This document shows positions 1-6,732 of a DNA stretch of 8,043 nt, piece by piece; the stretch's first letter is position 1, and each line of letters begins with the position of its first letter. The DNA comes from Clostridia bacterium (GTDB taxonomy: Bacteria > Bacillota_A > Clostridia > Christensenellales > UBA1242), in NCBI GenBank assembly GCA_017508345.1, contig JAFVZD010000155.1:1-8043 (forward strand), given 5' to 3'. Both the position numbers and the translations under genes were made by a program. The notes beneath the pieces were generated by a model. That model searched no databases. It was not told the DNA's origin and saw nothing but the letters and a program-made list of their open reading frames with translations.

Positions 1-159
1 AATGTGATTTTTCCTTTTATGACCGCTTGGTTTGCGGTTACTTTGCCTGCGGGTCTTGGTATTTACTGGACAATTTCAAACTTGTTCCAGATTGCACAGA
101 TGTTTGTTTTGAACGATGTTGCACGGGGGGGGGGGGGGCTAGAAGCTCTAACTATGTAA
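1..159 (+). CDS. yidC: YidC/Oxa1 membrane insertase, C-terminal fragment
   Basis: Frame 1 is open from the window edge and reads through FPFMTAWFAVTLPAGLGIYW and then TISNLFQIAQMFVLNDVAR. The LPAGLGIYW-(T)ISN-xxQIxQ pattern is typical of the last transmembrane helix of YidC/Oxa1/SpoIIIJ insertases, which insert and fold inner-membrane proteins with or without SecYEG. Only about 42 recognisable residues are present because the 5' part lies outside the window. After NDVAR the frame enters a 14-G tract, reads four Gly, then LEALTM and a TAA at 157-159. That tail is not YidC-like: the family usually ends in a Lys/Arg-rich cytoplasmic tail. The usual yidC neighbours (rnpA, rpmH, jag) are not visible. 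The identity is well supported by motif; the native 3' end is almost certainly lost at the poly-G tract. Confidence 0.72.
   Translation, partial: NVIFPFMTAWFAVTLPAGLGIYWTISNLFQIAQMFVLNDVARGGGGLEALTM
125..138. repeat. 14-nt poly-G homopolymer at a junction of two unrelated coding segments
   Basis: Fourteen consecutive G residues separate the YidC-like frame (frame 1) from the surface-protein frame (frame 3). No other G run of this length occurs in the window, which is AT-rich. A homopolymer exactly at the change of gene and frame suggests either an assembly or sequencing join (poly-G is the no-signal output of two-colour sequencers) or, less likely, a slippage-prone tract. See findings. Confidence 0.9.
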
Positions 160-2318
160 ATCTCAGTGGTAGTGGCGTGGTAGATGGAGACGGAATTTAC
201 AACGAAAAAGGTGAGGCGTTGGAGTATTCTAATATCACGGGAACTATTAGTGAGGAGTTTACAACGAGTACGGATACTATGTCTATTTATATATTTGTCA
301 AGAATACAGGAGATAGATATATTATTCCGCAAATAGCCTTGGAATATGACCCAACTTATTTGGGTGTTACTGAAGAGGTGTATTTTTTTGATAAATCTGC
401 GGGAAATATTGATCCGCTGGAATTAAAGGTGGGTGGGAATAGTGCTAGCAGTATTGTGGATAGTGTGGCTAGTGCTACAAAAAATGAATTCCCTATGAAT
501 GCGTATATAGATAACGATGATACATATATGTTGGTGCTGACTTTTGGAATCGTGAGTGCCCCCGGTGTGAGTTTTGAGACGCAATTTAGGTTGAATATTG
601 CATTTATGGCGGATGTGCAGTATGATGCAAATAATGAGCATTTGTTGACAGTGAGTCAACCTATTAACCAGATGTCACCTACTTGGACAAAGGTGGGGTA
701 TAATGCAACTCTTAATGCAGAAGCTACGAAAGTAGAAACACATTCGGCAACTACATTAAAGGCAGCTTTTGAAAATCGTGATACTTATGGGAATACGGAT
801 AGTATTCATAATTTAGATGATTATTTGAATGCAGTAGTCTATAAAGATATTGATATTGTGAATGTGGACATAAAAAGTGGGGAAATTATTGGTAAACTTA
901 GTGATGTGAATTATCCATTTGAATGGTATGGTGGGGATGTGACATTGCCAAGTGGTACAACATTAGCTAGTGGTAGGGTACTGACTGCAAGTGAGACCTT
1001 TACTGTGGATTGCTATACATATTATCCTACATTTTATTTTCGTCGTTGGATGGTTAATAATGTGCAATATATAACGATTAGTGATGAGGAGTTTGTTGGA
1101 AGTACTAGAGTGGATGAGCGTTATGTCGCTACATTCGAGAGTACTATTTTTAATCCAGATACTAGTGTTGCTACAGATGCTTTGGGTGCAATAATCGTGC
1201 GTAGTTATAGTTGCTGGTGGACTCCGCTAACTAATGGTAGTGCTAGTTATTTGCAAACATATTATAATTTTGGGAAATTGAATGGATCCACTGATAGTGC
1301 TACGCAGGAAAAGTATTTGATATGGACCAATAATCTAACTAAAGCATGGGTGGATTACGCTACAGCCAATCCAATGAAAGCACAATATATCACAGCAGTA
1401 AAGGGAGTACAGGGTGAAAATTGGTATATGTGGGCATATACAATGCTGTATTTAGTGAAATATGCCGATAATCATAGTCAGGAAATGATTGGGTATGGGA
1501 ATACATATACTTATAATTTGTATAGAGTTAGTGGGGCTACTGTAACAACACCAAATGGTGTTATCAATATTAATAGTGATCACTCTTTGTCTTCGTATGC
1601 TTCGCAGAAAGGTGGAGGTGTGATAGGTTTGAAAGGAGAGGCGGGTAATAGTGCTGGAGAAGGATTGTCGTATGATAGTGTGGGAATGGCATACGCATAT
1701 AATTGCAGTGAGCCTATGTATTCGCAGGAGTTTTTAACTTATTGTAATGCAGAAAGTAGAGTGATTTTGGATGGATATGTAGGTAGTAATAAGTATACTG
1801 GTGTATGGTGTTTGGGTAAATGTAATCCTTGGGGTAATGTGTGGATTTGGGTGTTTGGAGCCGTAGCCTTGCATGATGAGAATGCTAAAAAAGTTTATGC
1901 ATATGTGAATTTTGACAATTTTAGTTATGATGATGATAATTATATGACTCAATCTAATGGACAAGATTGGCAGGACAATGATCAGATATTAATAGATAAA
2001 AATTATTATAGATTAAACTATAATTTGCCTACCAATGGTAGTTATTATAGATATAATGGAATTTGTGTAGTTGATTCAAAGAATGGTATACAAACTGTAG
2101 TTGGATTACCTACTGTGGCATCTACTAGTACTGGTGGTAGTTATAGTTATGGCCTTTGTGATAATATTGCACTTACACATGATGAGTCAAAATTTTATGG
2201 TATGATTTCTGGTGGTTCTAGTATCGATACTTATGCTGCTGGAATATTCATGTTGCATATGGATTGTCAGATAGGGACTGCAGGTCGTCATTTGGGATTT
2301 AGATCAATGCTGGTATAA
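138..2318 (+). CDS. Large putative surface/secreted protein, N-terminally truncated, C-type-lectin-like C-terminus
   Basis: The frame is open from the window edge to TAA 2316-2318, but before 138 it only reads YidC sequence out of frame, so about 726 codons are native-looking and the true start is missing. The first in-frame ATG (279) lies inside what looks like a beta-strand-rich domain and is not a credible start. The product is rich in Thr, Ser, Asn, Tyr, Asp and Gly and poor in Lys. It has no evident transmembrane helix, LPXTG anchor or signal peptide. Around 1415-1502 it reads YMWAYTMLYLVKYADNHSQ followed by EMIGYGN, and it ends in GRHLGFRSMLV. From memory, the hydrophobic-x-NSQ-x-IGxG element and a terminal GFR recall C-type-lectin/formylglycine-generating-enzyme-like folds in phage receptor-binding and host surface proteins. 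That is an inference; the function is unknown. A strong terminator follows the stop closely. Confidence 0.6.
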   Translation, partial: ARSSNYVNLSGSGVVDGDGIYNEKGEALEYSNITGTISEEFTTSTDTMSIYIFVKNTGDRYIIPQIALEYDPTYLGVTEEVYFFDKSAGNIDPLELKVGGNSASSIVDSVASATKNEFPMNAYIDNDDTYMLVLTFGIVSAPGVSFETQFRLNIAFMADVQYDANNEHLLTVSQPINQMSPTWTKVGYNATLNAEATKVETHSATTLKAAFENRDTYGNTDSIHNLDDYLNAVVYKDIDIVNVDIKSGEIIGKLSDVNYPFEWYGGDVTLPSGTTLASGRVLTASETFTVDCYTYYPTFYFRRWMVNNVQYITISDEEFVGSTRVDERYVATFESTIFNPDTSVATDALGAIIVRSYSCWWTPLTNGSASYLQTYYNFGKLNGSTDSATQEKYLIWTNNLTKAWVDYATANPMKAQYITAVKGVQGENWYMWAYTMLYLVKYADNHSQEMIGYGNTYTYNLYRVSGATVTTPNGVININSDHSLSSYASQKGGGVIGLKGEAGNSAGEGLSYDSVGMAYAYNCSEPMYSQEFLTYCNAESRVILDGYVGSNKYTGVWCLGKCNPWGNVWIWVFGAVALHDENAKKVYAYVNFDNFSYDDDNYMTQSNGQDWQDNDQILIDKNYYRLNYNLPTNGSYYRYNGICVVDSKNGIQTVVGLPTVASTSTGGSYSYGLCDNIALTHDESKFYGMISGGSSIDTYAAGIFMLHMDCQIGTAGRHLGFRSMLV

Positions 2319-2326
2319 TATATAAT

Positions 2327-2362
2327 AGAAGTACATTTTGAATGAATGTACTTCTTTTTTTT
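2327..2362 (+). terminator. Rho-independent terminator of the surface-protein gene
   Basis: An 11-bp perfect stem (AGAAGTACATT, 2327-2337, with AATGTACTTCT, 2345-2355) has a 7-nt loop and is followed by an uninterrupted T run to 2362. It begins 9 bp after the TAA of the upstream gene, so transcription probably ends here. Confidence 0.92.
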
Positions 2363-2503
2363 GTTTTTGTAGGAATTTGTTTTTTGGGGAGAAATGTGGG
2401 AAAGTTGTAGGTTATTTAGTTGGTTATAGTTGTGTGGATTTGGTATTTTTATGCAAAAATCTGTGATTAATTTGAAGGCAAAAATGTGTTTGATTATTTG
2501 TTG

Positions 2504-2527
2504 TAGATGTTGATAAATCAACATCTA
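2504..2527. repeat. Perfect inverted repeat, 11-bp arms, 2-nt centre
   Basis: TAGATGTTGAT (2504-2514) and ATCAACATCTA (2517-2527) are exact reverse complements around AA. It is one base away from a second palindrome. No T run follows directly on either strand, so it is not a standard terminator by itself; it could be a protein-binding site or part of a structured RNA. Confidence 0.8.
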
Positions 2528-2528
2528 G

Positions 2529-2555
2529 TATGTGTTTTTTTATAAAAAACACATA
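2529..2555. repeat. Perfect inverted repeat, 12-bp arms, 3-nt centre
   Basis: TATGTGTTTTTT (2529-2540) and AAAAAACACATA (2544-2555) are exact reverse complements around TAT. With the palindrome one base upstream it forms two tandem hairpins. Its T/A-rich stem would be weak, but its T-rich arm could act as the tail of the first hairpin for transcription running left to right. Confidence 0.78.
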
Positions 2556-2754
2556 AAATGTGCATAGTACCAACAAGTGTATGCTAGTGATTGGGATAAA
2601 TATTGGGTTTTTTGTACTAGGTTGAGTTTTTGTATTGTTTTTGTATTATTGTGTATAAATATGCAAATAAACATGTTTTTTATGCGAGGGTAAATTGGTG
2701 TTGTTTGCAGGGGGTGAGAGAATTGTAATAGCATTATTTGGAGAATTTTTTGCA

Positions 2755-2820
2755 TAAAAAAACAAGCAATATTGTTTGCTACCTAAGGTGTATTTTAGGT
2801 AGTTTGATTAATTGCTTGTT
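2755..2820 (-). terminator. Branched rho-independent terminator after prfA
   Basis: Read on the minus strand, AACAAGCAAT (2820-2811) pairs with ATTGCTTGTT (2770-2761), and an inner 8-bp stem CTACCTAA (2802-2795) with TTAGGTAG (2786-2779) sits within the large loop. A run of T follows (A-run at 2756-2762 on the plus strand). It starts about 30 bp after the prfA stop and closes the minus-strand unit. Confidence 0.88.
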
Positions 2821-2848
2821 GGTACTTGTTATTAAATTGTAATATTAA

Positions 2849-3913
2849 TTATAAATTTTGTAATTTTAGTTGTGTATCGTAGTCATTTAAGGCTTTGACT
2901 ATGTCGGAGATATCTCCTGCCATAAATTCATTGATATTGTGGCGTGAGTAACCTATACGGTGGTCTGTGACACGGTCTTGTGGGAAATTGTATGTCCTAA
3001 TTCTTTCACTGCGGTCACCTGTACCTACTTGGGATTTACGCTCTTGGGCATGCTCGGCAATGGCTTGTTGTTGGTACATATCTTGGAGACGGGCTTGGAG
3101 AACTTTCATTGCTTTGTCTTTGTTTTTGATTTGGCTACGCTCGTCTTGACAGATTACTACGATACCTGTAGGGATGTGCGTTAGACGGATGGCGGAGTCT
3201 GTGGTATTTACACCTTGACCACCACAACCACCTGAGTGGAATGTATCTACTCTCAAGTCTTTTTCGTCAATTACGAAATCGACTTCTTCTAATTCGGGCA
3301 AAACCGCAACTGTAACAGTACTGGTGTGTACACGGCCTTGGGATTCGGTCTCAGGTACGCGTTGGACACGATGAACACCGCTTTCCCATTTTAGGTTGCG
3401 ATAAACGCCGTTACCAGAAATCTGCATAACACCTTCTTTGAGTCCGCCTACTTCGGTCTCGGTATAAGAAATAACTTGGACATGGTAGCCTAGGGATTCA
3501 CTAAATCTGCGATACATAGCGAATAATTCTGCACCAAAGAGGCTGGCTTCGTCACCACCTGCGGCAGGGCGAACCTCTAGGAATACATCGCTGTTGTCAT
3601 TTTCGTCTTGGGGCAGTAGTGCAATTTTGACATCTTCGTCTAGTTTTTTGATGAGAGCAGTGTATTCATCTAGTTCGGTTCGTGCTAATTCTACTAGATC
3701 GGCATCTTGCTCGGTATCTATGATTTCTTTTGCAAAATTTAGCTTATCCAAAGTGCGATTGTATTCTATATACAAATCGTATTGGGATTGGAGACTGGCT
3801 TTTTCTTTGCTGAGTTTGCGATATTTGTCCATATCGTTAAAAATATCGGGGTTGCATAGTTCGTTCTCTAGTGAAACATATTTGTCGTGGAAAACTTTTA
3901 GTTTGTTAATCAT
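2849..3913 (-). CDS. prfA: Peptide chain release factor 1 (RF1)
   Basis: A cytoplasmic class I release factor that reads UAA and UAG in the ribosomal A site and triggers hydrolysis of peptidyl-tRNA. At 354 residues it has the usual RF1 length. The N-terminal helical region (about 1-100) is followed by the VRPAAGGDEA segment (114-123). The PxT codon-recognition motif is PET (187-189) within VPETESQGR, which marks RF1 rather than the SPF of RF2. The catalytic GGQ (231-233) lies in GGCGGQGVNTTDS; a Cys precedes the GGQ where Ala is common. The ATG at 3913 has AAGGAG 8 nt upstream, encoded within the last codons of prmC, and the two genes overlap by 8 bp (ATGATTAA), suggesting translational coupling. 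The partner PrmC modifies the GGQ glutamine. A branched terminator follows. Confidence 0.97.
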   Translation of the reverse strand: MINKLKVFHDKYVSLENELCNPDIFNDMDKYRKLSKEKASLQSQYDLYIEYNRTLDKLNFAKEIIDTEQDADLVELARTELDEYTALIKKLDEDVKIALLPQDENDNSDVFLEVRPAAGGDEASLFGAELFAMYRRFSESLGYHVQVISYTETEVGGLKEGVMQISGNGVYRNLKWESGVHRVQRVPETESQGRVHTSTVTVAVLPELEEVDFVIDEKDLRVDTFHSGGCGGQGVNTTDSAIRLTHIPTGIVVICQDERSQIKNKDKAMKVLQARLQDMYQQQAIAEHAQERKSQVGTGDRSERIRTYNFPQDRVTDHRIGYSRHNINEFMAGDISDIVKALNDYDTQLKLQNL

Positions 3914-4745
3914 TGTTTTTACTCCTTAATTTGGCTGTAATTATTCTATCTAAGTTATTGTAATCTTGTATAACACAAATGTCAATAAAATTTGTGGTAA
4001 GCAGTTGGGTGATTTGTGGGGCTTGGTCGTAACCAATCTCTAGGTATAATTTGCCGTTGGGTTCCAGAAAAATGGGTGCATAGTCAGCAATTGTTTTGTA
4101 AAAATCCAGTCCGTCTATGCCACCATCTAGTGCTAGGTGGGGTTCAAAATTGCGGACAGAGGTATCCAATGTATCAATTGTGGCACTCTGGATATATGGC
4201 GGATTGGATACAATTATATCAAATTTGCCTGTGACATTGTCAAACATATTGCTGTGTACAAAATTGATGTTGGTATGCAGATTTTGTGCATTTAGTTTGG
4301 CGATATCTAGGGCTGGGGTACTCACATCCACGGCGGTCACATTGGATGTAAGATTTTTGGCTAAAGTAATGGCTATACAACCGCTACCAGTACACATATC
4401 CAGTATATCTAGTGGAGTGGAATGGTGTTTGTGGTCCTTTATTATTCGTTCACAAAGCAATTCTGTCTCGGGTCTAGGTATGAGTGTATCTGGCGTAACG
4501 CAAAACAAATTACCATAAAATTCTGCATTGCCCAATACATAAGCCAGTGGGGTATCATTGGCAAGCAAATCAACTTTTGTCAAAAGTTCATCAATCAAAT
4601 TGTCGGGAATATCTGGATTATCCAAAAAATTCATTTGGATATGGGGATTGATGGAATATGAAATCAACCATTTGATGTCACGCGATAGGTCGGTGTCAAT
4701 GGTGTATTTTGATTGGATTAAGTTAAGAAAATCTAAATATTTCAT
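3906..4745 (-). CDS. prmC: Release factor glutamine methyltransferase (N5-glutamine)
   Basis: This SAM-dependent enzyme methylates the GGQ glutamine of RF1 and RF2, raising termination efficiency. It is 279 residues from the chosen start. Visible features are the PLAYVLGNAEFYGN segment (66-79) and LIPRPETE (88-95), the SAM-binding DMCTGSGCIAITLA (116-129), and the catalytic NPPY (181-184), which holds the substrate glutamine side chain. I chose the ATG at 4745 because AAAGGGG lies just upstream. The TTG at 4763 would add six residues, with the Shine-Dalgarno bases inside the coding frame. It overlaps prfA by 8 bp. A terminator separates it from rpmE and no clear promoter of its own is visible, so its expression may depend on readthrough. 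Confidence 0.96.
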   Translation of the reverse strand: MKYLDFLNLIQSKYTIDTDLSRDIKWLISYSINPHIQMNFLDNPDIPDNLIDELLTKVDLLANDTPLAYVLGNAEFYGNLFCVTPDTLIPRPETELLCERIIKDHKHHSTPLDILDMCTGSGCIAITLAKNLTSNVTAVDVSTPALDIAKLNAQNLHTNINFVHSNMFDNVTGKFDIIVSNPPYIQSATIDTLDTSVRNFEPHLALDGGIDGLDFYKTIADYAPIFLEPNGKLYLEIGYDQAPQITQLLTTNFIDICVIQDYNNLDRIITAKLRSKNND

Positions 4746-4774
4746 ATATTCCCCTTTATACAAAATTGAGATAC

Positions 4775-4811
4775 AAAAAAAATAGACGCTCTAAAAAACA
4801 AGCATCTATTT
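4775..4811 (-). terminator. Terminator/attenuator between rpmE and prmC
   Basis: On the minus strand AAATAGATGC (4811-4802) pairs with GCGTCTATTT (4789-4780): ten pairs including one G-U. The loop is 12 nt, and the T run continues to 4775. It lies about 15 bp after the rpmE stop, so the abundant rpmE transcript is likely trimmed from prmC-prfA, with partial readthrough feeding the latter. Confidence 0.85.
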
Positions 4812-4825
4812 GGTAAAGAAATAAT

Positions 4826-5053
4826 CTATTTTGCTGTCTTGTCATCGTCGCCAAGATTATAACGCTTCTTGAACTTCTCTACACGACCAGCTGTATCAAC
4901 TACCTTTTGCTTACCAGTAAAGAAAGGGTGACACTTGTTGCAGATATCTACCTTCATAACATCAGCCTTGTATGTAGACCATGTCTCAAAAGTAGCACCA
5001 CAAGCACACTCAACGGTAACTTTGTGATAGTTTGGGTGTATATTCTTTTTCAT
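4826..5053 (-). CDS. rpmE: 50S ribosomal protein L31, zinc-binding type
   Basis: L31 bridges the large and small ribosomal subunits. The 75-residue product starts [20 protein letters not shown] and carries the four zinc ligands of the C+ form: Cys16, Cys18, Cys38 and Cys41 (CAC and CNKC), followed by HPFFTGKQK, which is conserved in L31. The presence of all four Cys separates it from the zinc-free paralogue made under zinc starvation. The ATG at 5053 has an AGGTGAG Shine-Dalgarno nearby. Lys is mostly AAG, and the codon choice looks like that of a highly expressed gene. It is followed by a terminator and then prmC-prfA, a common Firmicutes order. The stop is TAG. Confidence 0.97.
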   Translation of the reverse strand: MKKNIHPNYHKVTVECACGATFETWSTYKADVMKVDICNKCHPFFTGKQKVVDTAGRVEKFKKRYNLGDDDKTAK

Positions 5054-5086
5054 CTAACTCACCTCACCAAATAGTAATGTAAGTGT

Positions 5087-5115
5087 ATTTTAGCAGAATA
5101 TTGCCATTTAGTCAA
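5087..5115 (-). promoter_or_regulatory. Sigma-A-type promoter of rpmE
   Basis: On the minus strand TTGACT (5115-5110), a 17-nt spacer and TAAAAT (5092-5087) form a near-consensus housekeeping promoter. The start of transcription would fall about 25-30 nt before the rpmE ATG, leaving room for its Shine-Dalgarno. It separates rpmE from the upstream murC gene, for which no clear terminator is visible in 5116-5197. Confidence 0.85.
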
Positions 5116-5197
5116 GGGGTTTTGTGAAAAAATTACAAAAAGTTGTGATATTATTGGTGTGTGCTATTATGATTGGGGAGTGAAGTGCGGTGGAGTG

Positions 5198-6574
5198 TTA
5201 ATGGGTAGGTGGTGTATTGTGGCGAGTGTGGTAACGGTGGGCGATTGTGTCGATAGTACCTGCACCGAGGAATAGAATGGTGTCATTAGGCTGTATGATA
5301 TTGTCTAAAGTATGGAAAAGTGCCTCTGGGTGCTGACAATATGTGGTATTAGGTGTGGAAGAAAGGACATTATAAAACAAATCTATGGCATCACCGCCGA
5401 GTAGGGGCATTTCGCGAGAGGGGTATGTAGGCAAGATGTATAGATAGTCTGTATCGCAAAATGCGGTGGAGAATTCGGGCATAAGTGTAAGAGTGCGTGA
5501 ATAGGTATGAGGCTCAAATATTGTGTGTAATTTGCCTTTGTTGATAGATAGTGCGGTAGTGATAGCATTTTTGATTTCGGTAGGGTGGTGGGCGTAGTCG
5601 TGGATAATGGTGTTTGGTGTGGTGGCTAATATGTCGAAGCGTCTATTCACACCTGTAAAATTGGCTAGTGCGGATTGGATTATGGAGAAATGTATATTAT
5701 AATATATAGAAGCAATTATGCAAGCGAGTGCATTGAGGATATTGTGTTGGCCATATAGATTTAGGCGGATTTGACCTAAGTTTTTGCCTTGGTAAATGCA
5801 GTCAAAAATGTATTTGCCGGCATTGGAAATAATGTTGGCTGGATAGCAAGTATTGTGTGGCTCAAAACCAAAAGTGAGCAGGGTTTGACCTTTGGTAGGT
5901 CGGAAAGTTGATTTGTCTAGGGTATCGCCATTCAATATAATTAGGTCTTGGGTCTGGTGAGTAAATTGCAAAAAGGTATTAACCAAATCGTTGTAATCGT
6001 GATAGCAGTCCATATGTTCGGCTTGGATATTGGTGATAATAGCTGTATTGGGGTGTAGATGTAGTATATTACGATTGTATTCACAGGCTTCGGTAATAAA
6101 GAATTTTTTTGTACCCAAGGAATAGTTGGCTGAGTTGTGGTGCATAATACCACCTATATGTGTAGTAGGGCGGAGTAGTGCGGTATTAAAAATGCAATCT
6201 AGCATTGCAGTAGTAGTGGTCTTGCCATGTGTACCGCTGACAGCAATAGTATTGTGGTAATTGGATGCTAGCATTCCTAAGAAAACTGCACGATCTAATG
6301 TTGGTTTACCTAATTTTTGAGCTAGTAGCAAATCTGGGTGGGATGGAGAGATTGCAGAGGAAAACACAACCAGATCGGCATTTTTGATAAAGTCTGGATT
6401 GTGATTGGTGGAGATATGTATACCTAAATTTTTGAGTTTGTCTATAATAGGAGAGGCATTATCATCTGTGCCTGTGATGATATGTTTTTTTGAATGTAGA
6501 ATTTGTGCTATTGCACTCATACTGATACCACCAATGCCAGTGAGGTGGATATTGTGAAAATTACGGATATTCAT
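5198..6574 (-). CDS. murC: UDP-N-acetylmuramate–L-alanine ligase
   Basis: This cytoplasmic Mur ligase adds L-alanine to UDP-MurNAc using ATP, the first amino acid of the peptidoglycan stem. The 458 residues match the usual family length. The N-terminal UDP-binding domain has TGIGGISMS (12-20). The central ATPase has the P-loop GTHGKTTTT (114-122), TEACEY (161-166) and ITNIQAEHMDCYH (180-192). The C-terminal domain has DYAHHPTE (326-333), FEPHTYSRT (353-361) and a final LGAGTID (436-442). I chose the ATG at 6574, from which MNIRNFHNIHLTGIGG is family-like; a TTG at 6592 would add six residues. Neither start has a visible Shine-Dalgarno. The protein is rich in His, Asn, Thr and Pro, matching the A/C-rich coding strand. 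It is divergent from spoVG, a common neighbour in Clostridia. Confidence 0.96.
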   Translation of the reverse strand: MNIRNFHNIHLTGIGGISMSAIAQILHSKKHIITGTDDNASPIIDKLKNLGIHISTNHNPDFIKNADLVVFSSAISPSHPDLLLAQKLGKPTLDRAVFLGMLASNYHNTIAVSGTHGKTTTTAMLDCIFNTALLRPTTHIGGIMHHNSANYSLGTKKFFITEACEYNRNILHLHPNTAIITNIQAEHMDCYHDYNDLVNTFLQFTHQTQDLIILNGDTLDKSTFRPTKGQTLLTFGFEPHNTCYPANIISNAGKYIFDCIYQGKNLGQIRLNLYGQHNILNALACIIASIYYNIHFSIIQSALANFTGVNRRFDILATTPNTIIHDYAHHPTEIKNAITTALSINKGKLHTIFEPHTYSRTLTLMPEFSTAFCDTDYLYILPTYPSREMPLLGGDAIDLFYNVLSSTPNTTYCQHPEALFHTLDNIIQPNDTILFLGAGTIDTIAHRYHTRHNTPPTH

Positions 6575-6610
6575 AAAAGTATATATGGTCAAACATTCAA
6601 AAAAGTGAAT

Positions 6611-6639
6611 ATTAAACTAATTTTAAAAAAATATGTAAA
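6611..6639 (-). promoter_or_regulatory. Probable murC promoter
   Basis: On the minus strand TTTACA (6639-6634), a 17-nt spacer and TTTAAT (6616-6611) would start transcription about 30 nt upstream of the murC ATG. The region is very AT-rich, so chance matches are likely. Its -35 lies only 5 bp from the spoVG -35, giving a back-to-back arrangement. Confidence 0.5.
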
Positions 6640-6644
6640 TTTGT

Positions 6645-6674
6645 TTGACAGAAAACGAATATATAGTGTATTAT
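6645..6674 (+). promoter_or_regulatory. Sigma-A-type promoter of spoVG
   Basis: TTGACA (6645-6650), an 18-nt spacer and TATTAT (6669-6674) precede spoVG, with an expected leader of about 50 nt. A sigma-H promoter (AGGA and GAAT boxes), which drives spoVG in Bacillus subtilis, was looked for and not seen with proper spacing. Confidence 0.78.
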
Positions 6675-6732
6675 ATATGTAGCATGAAAGTTAATCTTTT
6701 TTGCAAAAATAATAGGAAGGTGAAGAGACTTG

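Larger units (their letters stand above)
2363..2754. other. G/T-rich spacer between convergent genes, no convincing gene
   Basis: About 390 bp lie between the terminators of two convergent units. The plus strand is very G- and T-rich: 31 G against 3 C in 2341-2460. Open frames on the minus strand (2288-2524 and 2540-2755) run through terminator or palindrome sequence and have low-complexity translations without a family signature, so I do not call them. The only structure I see is the pair of palindromes at 2504-2555. Confidence 0.6.

Noticed and set aside
2288..2755. Two minus-strand open frames (2288-2524 and 2540-2755) in the spacer
   Set aside because: They overlap terminator or palindrome sequence, lack a Shine-Dalgarno, and translate to Ile/His/Lys-rich low-complexity sequence that fits the composition of the strand rather than a protein.
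1400..2848. Diversity-generating retroelement with this protein as target
   Set aside because: No template repeat resembling the 3' end of the gene and no reverse transcriptase were seen in the window; only the lectin-like resemblance remains.
3594..4518. Plus-strand open frames opposite prfA and prmC (for example 3594-3929 and 4117-4518)
   Set aside because: They are antisense to well-conserved genes, carry no family signature and have no start signals.
6601..6700. Sigma-H promoter for spoVG as in Bacillus
   Set aside because: GAAT occurs at 6657-6660 but no AGGA-type -35 box is at the required distance; the TTGACA-18-TATTAT promoter explains expression better.
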